64,000 bases of DNA from contig JADJOP010000002.1 of the NCBI GenBank assembly GCA_016713735.1, forward strand, positions 186,001 to 250,000, given 5' to 3'. The DNA comes from Bryobacterales bacterium. GTDB lineage: Bacteria; Acidobacteriota; Terriglobia; Bryobacterales; Bryobacteraceae. Every line of letters starts with the position of its first letter. Within the stretch, counting starts at the first letter, position 1. The position numbers were made by a program, and so were the translations under genes. Below the pieces are notes generated by a model. That model searched no databases. It was given only the letters and a program-made list of their open reading frames with translations, and was not told the origin of the DNA. Shown here one piece after another: positions 1-8,024 of the stretch.

Positions 1-315
1 CCGCGCCGGCGGATTCGTCGCGAAATACCGCCCGTACACCTCATTCATCGCCGCGAACTCGCCCATATCGGCCAGGAACACCGTCGTCTTCAACACACTG
101 TCGAGCGAAGCCCCAGCGGCCTCCAACACCGCCCGCAGATTATCCAGCACACGCGCCGTCTGCTCGGCAATTCCGCCCTCCACCATCTGCCCCGTGGCCG
201 GGTCCAGCGGTATCTGCCCCGACAAATAGACAACGCCATTGTGAATCGTGGCCTGCGAATACGGACCGATGGCGGCCGGAGCCCCCGTCGTGGAAACGAT
301 GCGTTTTGCCTGCAT
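1..315 (-). CDS. ridA: RidA family enamine/imine deaminase (partial, C-terminus outside window)
   Basis: The 105 visible codons begin at ATG 315 (MQAKRIVSTTGAP) and carry the typical N-terminal RidA signature: AIGPYSQA near residues 13-20, then VYLSGQIPLDP, a partition region (AEQTARVLDNLRAVLEAAG) and the TTVFLADM strand. RidA proteins hydrolyse reactive 2-aminoacrylate-type enamines and imines released by PLP enzymes and act in the cytoplasm as trimers. The C-terminal Arg-containing active-site segment lies beyond the window edge, so catalytic competence cannot be judged. It is the last visible member of a minus-strand group with the phosphoesterase at 351, about 35 bp apart, so cotranscription is possible. 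Confidence 0.9.
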   Translation of the reverse strand, partial: MQAKRIVSTTGAPAAIGPYSQATIHNGVVYLSGQIPLDPATGQMVEGGIAEQTARVLDNLRAVLEAAGASLDSVLKTTVFLADMGEFAAMNEVYGRYFATNPPAR

Positions 316-350
316 GATGACTCCCAATGTAGCGCGCTCGCACCCGCATT

Positions 351-806
351 TCACACCGCCAGTTCGATGAACTCAACCCGCCACGGCCGCACTCCCAGAT
401 CCACCCGCGCTACCGTCACCGCCAATCGAAACCGCCGCGGCCCCGCGCTCCCCGGATTCACATAGTGAACGCCCTCGCGCACCACATGCCCCGCCTTGTG
501 CGAATGCCCGCTCACCACCATCCCGATCCCCTCGGCCGCCGCATCCAGCGCCAGTTCCTTCACATCATGCACCATGTGGATCCGCACCCCCGCCAGCGTA
601 ATCGTCACCTCTTCCGGATACCGCCCCGCCCACGCCGCCGTATCGACATTCCCCCGAATCGCCGTCACCGGCGCCAGCGCTCCCAACTGCGCTACGATCT
701 CCGGGCCCCCAATATCCCCCGCATGCAGAATGTGCGCGCACCCCCGCAGCGCCTCCACCGCCTGCGGGCGCAGCAGTCCATGTGTGTCCGAAATGAGACC
801 AATCAG
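351..806 (-). CDS. YfcE/MJ0936-type metallophosphoesterase with non-canonical start
   Basis: A small calcineurin-like phosphoesterase of about 150 residues. The metal-binding motifs occur in order: SDTHG near the N-terminus, HAGDIGG, RGNVDTA, GHSHKA and NPGSAGPRR. This set is typical of the YfcE/MJ0936 family of Mn-dependent cytoplasmic phosphodiesterases. The first ATG, GTG or TTG in frame (GTG at 758) lies after SDTHG, so using it would delete an essential metal ligand. The frame stays open upstream only through ACT GAT ATC GCC CTG ATT GGT CTC ATT TCG GAC, so translation must start at a rare codon (CTG 806, ATT 803 or ATC 812) or the sequence has an error. The proposed start is close to, or overlaps, the HNH gene's 3' end at 814, which suggests coupling. 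Confidence 0.8.
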   Translation of the reverse strand: MIGLISDTHGLLRPQAVEALRGCAHILHAGDIGGPEIVAQLGALAPVTAIRGNVDTAAWAGRYPEEVTITLAGVRIHMVHDVKELALDAAAEGIGMVVSGHSHKAGHVVREGVHYVNPGSAGPRRFRLAVTVARVDLGVRPWRVEFIELAV

Positions 807-813
807 GGCGATA

Positions 814-1347
814 TCAGTAAAAGAGGTACTTCTGCCAGCGGTCTTCGCTCCGCGCCAGCAGCCGCATCAGGTGCCGGCTCGTATGCAGGCTGAACGGGCG
901 CGGATTGCGCACCAGCTTCATCCCCGCCTCTTCTGGCGTCCGGTTGCCCTTGCGGTTATTGCACTGGTGGCAGCAGGCCACCAGGTTCTCCCACGTCGAA
1001 TCCCCGCCCCGCGAGCGCGGAATCACGTGGTCCAGCGTCAGTTGCGCCGACGAGCCCCCGCGCAGGCAATACTGGCACGTGTAGCGGTCGCGCATCAGGA
1101 TGTTCTTCCGCGACAGCGCCCGTGCCTGGTGCGGAATGCGCCTATACTCCAGCAGCCGGATGACGCTCGGCAGCATGAGATCGGCCCGCGCCGAACGCAG
1201 CGGAACGTGCGATAGCTCTTCGGCGCTGGCCACACCCTTCAGCACCAGAACCAGCGCCCGCCGCGCCGCACACACATGGATCGGCTCGTAGCTGGCGTTG
1301 AGCACCAGCACCGGCTGCTGGAGTCGGTCGAGGCTTGCCATTCTCAT
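814..1347 (-). CDS. HNH endonuclease
   Basis: 177 residues. The HNH fold is in the C-terminal half: a zinc pair CQYC (91-94), the core LDHVIPRSRGG (His107), then CCHQC (125-129) followed by NNRKGN. This is the McrA-like HNH layout common in free-standing bacterial HNH proteins that start with a segment like VLVLNASYEP, as this one does. Start ATG 1347 overlaps the comF stop (ATGA), with AAAGGAG upstream, so the two are probably translationally coupled. Family members cut DNA but the biological role of this clade is not established; linkage to comF would fit DNA processing or repair. No methylase is adjacent, so it is not obviously a restriction enzyme. Confidence 0.85.
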   Translation of the reverse strand: MRMASLDRLQQPVLVLNASYEPIHVCAARRALVLVLKGVASAEELSHVPLRSARADLMLPSVIRLLEYRRIPHQARALSRKNILMRDRYTCQYCLRGGSSAQLTLDHVIPRSRGGDSTWENLVACCHQCNNRKGNRTPEEAGMKLVRNPRPFSLHTSRHLMRLLARSEDRWQKYLFY

Positions 1348-2135
1348 GAGGCTCCTTTGCTAAATGAAGACTGAGGAGACGTCGCGGGCTCCTGAAACGA
1401 TTGGAAAAATGGTCGGCGGTCGGCCCGCGCCAGCGTCACCGCCGTGATGTGGCGCGCCCCCGCGCTCTTCAATTCCTTGGCACAGGCGTTCAACGTCGCC
1501 CCGGTTGTCAGCACGTCGTCCACCAGCAGCAGCCGCATCCCGGCCACATCGGCCCGCCGCTTCATCGCAAACGCGCCCCGCAGGTTGCGCCGCCGCACCG
1601 CCCCGGTCAGCCCGGACTGCGACGGTGTCGCCCGCACCCGCCCCAGCGCCTCGCGCATCGGAATGCTCATCGACTTCGCCAGTTCACCCGACAGCAAGGC
1701 CGACTGGTTGTAGCCCCGCGCAAACCGCCGCCTCCAGTGCAGCGGCACCGGCACAATCGCGTCGTAGCTCCCGCTCTCCGGCAGCGCCCGCAGCAGCAGC
1801 CGCGCCAGCGGCCCCGCCAGCGAAGCCATGCCCCGGTACTTGAACAGTTGGATCAGCAGCCGCAGCTCGCCTTCATGAAATCCGAAATAGTAGGCCCCAT
1901 CGAAGCGGCTCGCCCCGGTCGAACACATCAGGCACAGGCCGTCTTCGTCCAGCGCCGCCCCGTTGAACAGCGGAATGTGGCACGCCGCGCACGCGTATTC
2001 GCTCTGCGCCGCCGTAAGCGAATCCAGACACCGCGGGCAAACCGGTATGCGCGAAAAATTGTCGAGGGAATGAAAGCAGAGCGGGCAGGAGTCGGGCAGC
2101 AGGGTTCCTAACAGGTTTCCAGCCAGACGGCGCAG
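1344..2135 (-). CDS. comF: ComF family phosphoribosyltransferase-like protein
   Basis: The N-terminal four-cysteine zinc knuckle (CPLC, CPRC, CAAC, CLMC, about residues 15-70) is followed by the phosphoribosyltransferase domain with ARGYNQS and the PRPP-loop signature LLVDDVLTTGATL near the C-terminus. ComF/GntX proteins are needed for DNA uptake in naturally competent bacteria. The first canonical start (ATG 1928) sits inside the last cysteine pair and would remove the zinc finger. Upstream the frame is open to 2205 but contains no ATG, GTG or TTG; CTG at 2135 gives an N-terminus (LRRLAGNLLGTLLPDSCPLC) that matches the family. An ATG at 2175 with AGGAGG upstream is out of frame, so a nearby indel is also possible. 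Confidence 0.8.
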   Translation of the reverse strand: MRRLAGNLLGTLLPDSCPLCFHSLDNFSRIPVCPRCLDSLTAAQSEYACAACHIPLFNGAALDEDGLCLMCSTGASRFDGAYYFGFHEGELRLLIQLFKYRGMASLAGPLARLLLRALPESGSYDAIVPVPLHWRRRFARGYNQSALLSGELAKSMSIPMREALGRVRATPSQSGLTGAVRRRNLRGAFAMKRRADVAGMRLLLVDDVLTTGATLNACAKELKSAGARHITAVTLARADRRPFFQSFQEPATSPQSSFSKGAS

Positions 2136-2390
2136 GGAACCTGCAGGCGCGAGCGGATGACTAACAGAGAGCCATGGCTGCGGGAAGTCCCACCTCCTGG
2201 GGCCTCAAATCGGCCTCACTACAATCTCTAGTGTACACCAGGAGGAAAACGCTCACCCCGCCCGCCCGCGCAAGCGATTCCGCGTAGGCTGCCCGCGCAC
2301 ATCGCCCCGCTCAGGCACCCCCCGCCGGCCACCTCGAGCACAGCGCCCCGCGCACGGCCACACCACGCCGCCACCCCCCGCACGCCGCCC

Positions 2391-3887
2391 CTACCGCAGC
2401 GGGCTCAGGTCAAAATCAATGTGCGCTTCCTGCCCCCGCCGCACCGTCACCAGTTGCTCGGCCGGCAGCCGGAACCCCGGCTTCGACGCCCCCACCAGGT
2501 AATCCCCCGGCTTCAGCATCGGAATCCGTAGCCGTCCCCCCCGGCTCGTCTTCCCCGTCGTCCGCTTGTTCAGAATCAACTCCACGCCGTCCTCGGGCAC
2601 CGACACCACCAGCGTCCCCGTCGCCCCGCTTACCTGCACGAAAAACGCCAGCGTCGCCGTATCCCGCGTGAACACGTGGACCTTCTTCTCCACCCTCGGC
2701 GCCCCCAGCGCAATCGTGTGCTCGCCGGGGAACAGCGTGTTCAGAGCCACCGGCTTGGTCCCCGTCACCCCGGCCCGCGATTCATCCAACTGCAGCGGCA
2801 GCCCCGGTTCATTCGACAGCACCGAGCCCCGCCGTCCCGCCGCCGCCACCGCCAACACCGTGCAATTGGTGGCCTGCACCGGCTTGCTCCACGTCGGCGG
2901 ACCGCCCGCCGCGATCGAGAAATCAAACCGCGCCTCGCATCCTCCCGCCCGCAACTCCAATACATGGTCGCCCGGCGATAGCTCCGGCAGCGCCCACTCT
3001 CCCTGCGACAGCCCTCCGGCATTCTTCCCGTCGATGATCACCTCGCCCGCCGGCACATCCGCCGTCAGCACCAGCGATGCCGGACGCGCCGGCGCCGGAC
3101 TCGCCGCCCGCACCGCCGGCCCAGGCGGCGTCGCCGGCTGCTGGTTGCGCATAATCACAAACGTCCCCACCACCATGCTGATGCCCATGCCCACGCCAAT
3201 CAGCGTCCGCACCAGCAGCTTCGACTGCGGCACCCGCTGCGGCTGCCCGTCCCGCGAAATCGGTGTGACCTTGATCTCCGGCGGCTTCTGCCTCCGCCGC
3301 CCCTGCCCCTGCTGCTGCCGCGGCGCTTCCTTCGGGTCATAGAACTGGATCTCCGCCGGTATCTCCGCCGTCCGGCCCGAGGCCCCCGCTGCCGTGGAAG
3401 GAATCAGCGACAACATCTCGTCCGGCTGCGGCGCCGCCAAGTCCGGCTCCGTCACCACCGCCAGCCCTGTCGCCGTATCAATCCGCCCGCCCTCTGACTC
3501 CGCCGCATGCTTCAGCAGCGTCCCCCGCGCCACCATCCTCTGCTGCGCCTGCGTGATCAGCGGCTCCAGGTGAATGTTGCGGATGTGCTCCCGGCCAAAT
3601 CCCACCAGCCGGTCATACACCGGCTTCAATTGCTCCAGCGAAGTCGCCTGCTCAATCCCATCGGTCAGCGCGGCGATCTCTTCAAACAGCTCCTGCGGCG
3701 GCGGCTCGTCGTCGTAGTCGTCCTCGTCTTCATACTCCGGCTCAGCCGCTTCGGGCGGCGTGTAGGCGTACGACCGGCCGCGCCCCTGCGCCTCTTGCGG
3801 CGGCCACGGCCCCGGTTGCGGCCCGGCACTCTGCTCCGGAGGGTATCCGGCCCAGCGGGACTCGTCGAATTCGCGGGAGCTGCTCAT
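2391..3887 (-). CDS. PEGA domain-containing membrane protein
   Basis: About 498 residues from ATG 3887; an in-frame GTG at 3914 is possible but lacks a ribosome site. The N-terminal third is acidic, proline/glutamine-rich and probably cytoplasmic and disordered. One transmembrane segment (VRTLIGVGMGISMVVGTFVI) lies near the middle. The remainder is exported and holds repeated PEGA-type beta domains: VPAGEVIIDGKNAGGLSQGE with LSPGDHVLELRAGG, a degenerate middle copy (TLFPGEHTIALG), and a C-terminal copy (VPEDGVELILNKRTTGK with LKPGDYLVGASKPGF). PEGA domains are found in surface and signalling proteins; no enzymatic domain is visible. Type II topology is inferred. It stands alone on its strand. 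Confidence 0.75.
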   Translation of the reverse strand: MSSSREFDESRWAGYPPEQSAGPQPGPWPPQEAQGRGRSYAYTPPEAAEPEYEDEDDYDDEPPPQELFEEIAALTDGIEQATSLEQLKPVYDRLVGFGREHIRNIHLEPLITQAQQRMVARGTLLKHAAESEGGRIDTATGLAVVTEPDLAAPQPDEMLSLIPSTAAGASGRTAEIPAEIQFYDPKEAPRQQQGQGRRRQKPPEIKVTPISRDGQPQRVPQSKLLVRTLIGVGMGISMVVGTFVIMRNQQPATPPGPAVRAASPAPARPASLVLTADVPAGEVIIDGKNAGGLSQGEWALPELSPGDHVLELRAGGCEARFDFSIAAGGPPTWSKPVQATNCTVLAVAAAGRRGSVLSNEPGLPLQLDESRAGVTGTKPVALNTLFPGEHTIALGAPRVEKKVHVFTRDTATLAFFVQVSGATGTLVVSVPEDGVELILNKRTTGKTSRGGRLRIPMLKPGDYLVGASKPGFRLPAEQLVTVRRGQEAHIDFDLSPLR

Positions 3888-4054
3888 GCCTCGGATTCCT
3901 TGTTCCTTCTCCACTATCGGAGGGAACCGCGGCTAGGTGCACTCGGCTGAACTGCTGATTCGAGTTTGCGGCTTTCGCCTACAGACCCGACCCGTGGAGG
4001 GTACTGCGTCTAAGGCATCGAATACCCCCCCATCCTCCCTCGGGGTACCGGACA

Positions 4055-4576
4055 ATGGGGGTGATGAGCGAAATCGTCACCATCGTCGACCGCCAAAATC
4101 GCGTCGTCGACGCCCTCCCCAGAGCCGAAATGCGCGCCCGCCGCCTCCCCCACCGGGCCAGCTTTGTCTTTGTTTTCCGCGCAGATGGCCGCCTCATCGT
4201 GCAGCGCCGCACACTCACCAAAGACGTCTGGCCCGGCTACTACGACCTCGCCGCCGGCGGCGTCGTCCTCGCCGGCGAGGGTTACCACAAGAGTGCCCTC
4301 CGCGAGGCCAACGAAGAACTAGGTGTCTCCGGCGTCGAACTAAGGGGAGGAATCGAGTTCTGGTTTGAGGACCCCTCCGTCCAGGTCTGGGGCATGGCCT
4401 ACCTCTGCCACTTCACCGGCCCCCTCATCCTCCAACCCGAAGAGGTCGCCGCCGTCGAAGAGTGGGACCGCCACCAACTAGAGCGCGCACGCGCCTCGGG
4501 CGTACGCATAACCCCCGATAGCTGCGCCGCCTGGGACCACCTCTGCTCCGCCGGACTCATAGAATCCCTGATCTGA
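4055..4576 (+). CDS. Nudix hydrolase, YfcD-like
   Basis: 173 residues. The Nudix box is complete: GVVLAGE, seven residues, REANEELGV, which matches GX5EX7REUXEEXGU. Flanking sequence (RLPHRASFVFVFR, RLIVQRRTLTKDVWPGYYDL, and later FWFEDPSVQVWGMAYLC) resembles E. coli YfcD and the isopentenyl-diphosphate-isomerase-like branch of Nudix enzymes, for which the physiological substrate is not firmly known. Cytoplasmic and Mg-dependent by family. The start could also be ATG 4064, nine bases downstream. It is followed after about 30 bp by an unrelated secreted protein on the same strand. Confidence 0.85.
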   Translation: MGVMSEIVTIVDRQNRVVDALPRAEMRARRLPHRASFVFVFRADGRLIVQRRTLTKDVWPGYYDLAAGGVVLAGEGYHKSALREANEELGVSGVELRGGIEFWFEDPSVQVWGMAYLCHFTGPLILQPEEVAAVEEWDRHQLERARASGVRITPDSCAAWDHLCSAGLIESLI

Positions 4577-4605
4577 CCGATGCGGTCATCAAGGAGTATC
4601 TGGCC

Positions 4606-6330
4606 TTGAACAACGGGAGAGTGTTTCTATCCAACCGGCTGCCCGCCCTGCTCGCAGCCGCACTGTGCACCGCCGCCAGCCTGTCCGCGCAAACCACGGC
4701 TCCGCCCCTCAAAGCAAGCCCGGCGACCATGACCTTTTCGCACATCGAAGGCGCCGACAAGCTGCCCGCCACGCAGACCCTGGCCATCAGCGGCGGCTCC
4801 ACCGCCTCGCCCCTTACCTATCAGATCGTCATCAGCGGCGGCCCCTGGCTCGTCGCCACCCCCATCACCGGCGTCGCCCCGGCCTCGGTCAAGGTCACCG
4901 TCAACCCCACCTCGCTCACCGTCGGCACCTTCACCGGAACCATCACCGTCTCCAGCGTCGGCGGCTCCACCACGCAAACCGCCACCGTCGCCGTCACCCT
5001 CACCATCAAAGGCGTCGCCCCCACCCTCTCCGCCGCGCCCAATCCGGTCAGCCTCAGCTACATCAAGGGCGGCGCCGTCCCCGACGCGGCCAAGGTCAAA
5101 CTCACCACCAGCGGCGCACTCCTGCCTTACACCGTCAACACCGCCGGCGGCACCTGGCTCGCCGTCACCCCCAAAAGCGGCATCGTCTTTCCCGCCTTTG
5201 CCACCGAACTCTCCGTCGCCGTCTCCCCCGCCAGCCTCGCCCCCGGCACCTATAAAGGCACCATCACCATCACCGCCGCCCAGGCCGCCAACAAAACCAC
5301 CACCGTCAACGTCACCCTCACCGTCACCGCCGGCCTGCCCACCGTCACCGCCCTCTGGCCCGACGAAGCCGTCCAGGGCGCCCCCGCCACCACCATCACC
5401 GTCACCGGATCGAACTTCTTCAGCGGCACCACCATCAAGGCCGGCACCACCACCCTCAGCTCCACCCTCCTCGGCCCCGACGCCATGACCGCCGTCATCC
5501 CCTCCGCCCTCATGGCCGCCGCCGGAACCCTCGACATCGTCGCCAACAACACCGGCACCGGCGGCGGCGACTCCACCCCAGCCCTCGAGTTCACCATCCA
5601 CCCCCCCGGCCCCAACGTCTCCGCCGTGGTCAACGCCGCCAGCTTCCTCGGCGCGTCCATCTCTCCCGGCGAAATGGTCGTCATCTTCGGCCGCAGCCTC
5701 GGCCCTTCCTCGCTCACGTCTTTCGATCCCCCCGCCTCCGGCTCGCCCATCGCCACCACCCTCGCCGGCACCACCGTCACCTTCGACTCCACCGCCGCCC
5801 CCGTCATCTACACCTCCGACAAACAGGTCGCCGTCATGGTCCCCTACGACGTCGCCGGCAAAACCAACGTCCAGATCACCGTCGACTACCAGGGAACCGC
5901 CTCCACCGCCGTCACCGTCCCCGTCGCCGTCTCCGCGCCCGGCATCTACACCGCTTCCGGCACCGGCGGCGGCCCCGCCGCGGCCTTTAACTACGACGCC
6001 ACCTCCGGCAGCTACACCCTCAACACCGAAGCCACTGGCGCGGCCAAAGGCAGCGTCATTGTTTTCTACATCACCGGCGAAGGCGGCACCGGCACCGACG
6101 GCATGCTCGTCACCACCCCCGCCGTCACCCCCAACCCCGCCGTTGGCGTCACTGTCGGCACGGCCACCGCCACCGTCCTCTACACCGGCGGCGTCGTCGG
6201 CCTCGTGCATGGCTTGATGCAGATCAACGCCCAACTGCCCAACGACATGACCGCCGGCAAAGCTCTCCCCCTCACCGTCACCGTCAACGGCCAGGCCAGC
6301 CAGACCGGCGTCACCGTCACTGTGAAGTAG
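4606..6330 (+). CDS. Secreted Ig-like/IPT protein with TIGR03437-type C-terminus
   Basis: 574 residues beginning with TTG 4606; AAGGAG at 4591-4596, nine bases upstream, decides this start. A Sec signal peptide (LPALLAAALCTAASLSAQ) is followed by two BACON-like beta domains (about residues 40-245), each ending in a serine/threonine/valine-rich strand, then an IPT/TIG domain (about 246-335) and a C-terminal module starting VVNAASFLGASISPGEMVVI, which is the hallmark of the TIGR03437 family known from Solibacter. Such proteins are exported and probably surface-associated; no catalytic motif is seen. Codons are overwhelmingly C-ending, giving the gene an extreme C-over-G bias. Its 3' end overlaps the convergent TIGR03437-like gene by 14 bp. 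Confidence 0.85.
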   Translation: MNNGRVFLSNRLPALLAAALCTAASLSAQTTAPPLKASPATMTFSHIEGADKLPATQTLAISGGSTASPLTYQIVISGGPWLVATPITGVAPASVKVTVNPTSLTVGTFTGTITVSSVGGSTTQTATVAVTLTIKGVAPTLSAAPNPVSLSYIKGGAVPDAAKVKLTTSGALLPYTVNTAGGTWLAVTPKSGIVFPAFATELSVAVSPASLAPGTYKGTITITAAQAANKTTTVNVTLTVTAGLPTVTALWPDEAVQGAPATTITVTGSNFFSGTTIKAGTTTLSSTLLGPDAMTAVIPSALMAAAGTLDIVANNTGTGGGDSTPALEFTIHPPGPNVSAVVNAASFLGASISPGEMVVIFGRSLGPSSLTSFDPPASGSPIATTLAGTTVTFDSTAAPVIYTSDKQVAVMVPYDVAGKTNVQITVDYQGTASTAVTVPVAVSAPGIYTASGTGGGPAAAFNYDATSGSYTLNTEATGAAKGSVIVFYITGEGGTGTDGMLVTTPAVTPNPAVGVTVGTATATVLYTGGVVGLVHGLMQINAQLPNDMTAGKALPLTVTVNGQASQTGVTVTVK

Positions 6331-7993
6331 CCGCCCCGATCCACACCCGCGCCACGTCCCCCCGGTGCTCCGTGCGGCACTGCAACGTCGCCTCGCGCGC
6401 CGTCCAGTCCACCGGAATCGTCACGTCGATCTGGTAGATGCCGATCGCGCCCCCCGCCAGCCCAGCAAACGGAACCTCAAGTCCCGAGATGCGCCCCGCC
6501 TGACTGGCATCGTCGGACTCATACAGGTAGCAGGCCACCGGCAGCGTCACCCGCGCCGGCGGGTCAACCGGCGACGGCTCGCCCGTGGCCACTGCGCGGT
6601 CCACAGGCCCCATATTGCGCACAAACACGTGAATCGTCTCCCCCGGCCGCGCCGGGTCCTCCGGCCTCACCACCCCACGAAAATCCTGATGCGCCGCCTG
6701 CAACCGCTGCCCCGCCGCGTCGCGCTCAAACGTGATGGACGGCACTTCCAGCAACCTGAACTGCGTCGTGTAGCGAAACGGACTGCGCGGTCCGGCGATG
6801 GTCAATCGTCGCGGCGTGTTCGGCGGCGCCGCGTACTCCCATGGAATCTGCACCGCCACGCCCTCACTCGTCCGCTCCGAAAACGGCAACGCCATACCTT
6901 CCAGATCCGCCCGCACGGACTCATCCAGCCCCGTCCCGTTCAACCGGATCACCGAGCCCGGATAGCCGGACGACCAACTGATACGCGGAAACGGAGTCGC
7001 TGGTATGATTTCGTCGGCCACGCTATCGGCCGTGCGCACCCGCAGCAATTCCCCAGCCCCCGTCGCCAGCCACGCCAGTTCCCCATTGCCGCTCAGAATC
7101 GCCTGCCTCACGCCAGAAGGAATCGTCGCCAGCCTCCGCGGCTCGGCCCCCGGCTCGGCCAGCACGGGCTGCCGCAGCCCATCCTCGCCGCCAACCAGAT
7201 ACAGCAGCGTGCCGTTGTTGGAAAACGAAGGTTGAAACGCATCATTCGCCGCCGCCCGCCCCAGCAGCGTGTGCGTCGAGCCCCGCCCATCGGTCAGATA
7301 CAGTTCATATCCCGCCCCCACCGCCCGCTCATACACCACCCGCCCGCCGTCGGGACTGATCAGCCCCCGCCCAATCCCCTCCGCCCGAACGATCAACCGC
7401 TCCTCGCCCGTCACCAGCACGCGGCTCAGCCGCATCTCCGCCTGAGTCCCCTTCAGCACCAGAAAGCTGCCGTCGTTGGCAATCGCCTGCCGCCCCGAAG
7501 CCGGAAACCCCGCCTCGGGAAACTCGCGCCGTTCCCCCGAAGCAATCTCAATCCGCGTCGCCACGTTAAACCGCAAACTGGCCGCGCTGAACGCCGAGGT
7601 AAGCAGGTAGCGCCCGTTGCGGCTCACCTGCATCGTATCGGCGCCAAGCCGGTCCAACCCCGCCGCCTCCACCGTGAAGAACGTGCGCGGCAGCCCAAAG
7701 AACCCGCAACTCCCCGTCCGGCAGGGATAGTGCACCGCATAGCCCGTAACCGAGCCATCCCCGCTCGTCAACGGCGCGATCGTGTTGGGCCCCAGAGGAT
7801 CGTCGGACGGCTCCACGTTCGCAAACAGCGACAGCCCCTCGCCCGTGATGCGGTACACCTTCGGCCGCGAGCCCTCCGTCCCCGTATGCAGCGCCGTGGT
7901 GAACAGCAGCCGGCCATCGTCAGTCACGGCAAACTCGGAAAACTGCCCAAACAAGCAGGACGCGGCGAGCAAACACAGTAACACTCGTCCCAT
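6317..7993 (-). CDS. Secreted beta-propeller protein with IPT and TIGR03437-like C-terminus
   Basis: 558 residues with a short signal peptide (MGRVLLCLLAASCLFGQ). The N-terminal two thirds consist of TolB/PD40-like repeats, for example SEFAVTDDGRLLFTT, RNGRYLLTSAFS, SPDGGRVVYE, SNNGTLLYLVGG and SGNGELAWLAT, which should form a beta-propeller. An IPT-like segment follows (SSGYPGSVIRLNGTGL, about residue 335), and the C-terminus (GETIHVFVRNMGP, then a PVACYLYESD strand and GIYQIDVTIP) matches the end of TIGR03437-type proteins. Probably exported to the surface or periplasm, function unknown. The start near 7993 is supported by the signal peptide. It is convergent with the neighbouring member of the same broad family. 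Confidence 0.8.
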   Translation of the reverse strand: MGRVLLCLLAASCLFGQFSEFAVTDDGRLLFTTALHTGTEGSRPKVYRITGEGLSLFANVEPSDDPLGPNTIAPLTSGDGSVTGYAVHYPCRTGSCGFFGLPRTFFTVEAAGLDRLGADTMQVSRNGRYLLTSAFSAASLRFNVATRIEIASGERREFPEAGFPASGRQAIANDGSFLVLKGTQAEMRLSRVLVTGEERLIVRAEGIGRGLISPDGGRVVYERAVGAGYELYLTDGRGSTHTLLGRAAANDAFQPSFSNNGTLLYLVGGEDGLRQPVLAEPGAEPRRLATIPSGVRQAILSGNGELAWLATGAGELLRVRTADSVADEIIPATPFPRISWSSGYPGSVIRLNGTGLDESVRADLEGMALPFSERTSEGVAVQIPWEYAAPPNTPRRLTIAGPRSPFRYTTQFRLLEVPSITFERDAAGQRLQAAHQDFRGVVRPEDPARPGETIHVFVRNMGPVDRAVATGEPSPVDPPARVTLPVACYLYESDDASQAGRISGLEVPFAGLAGGAIGIYQIDVTIPVDWTAREATLQCRTEHRGDVARVWIGAATSQ

Positions 7994-8024
7994 GCCCCTA
8001 GTCTACGCTGCCCCTCACCCGCCA

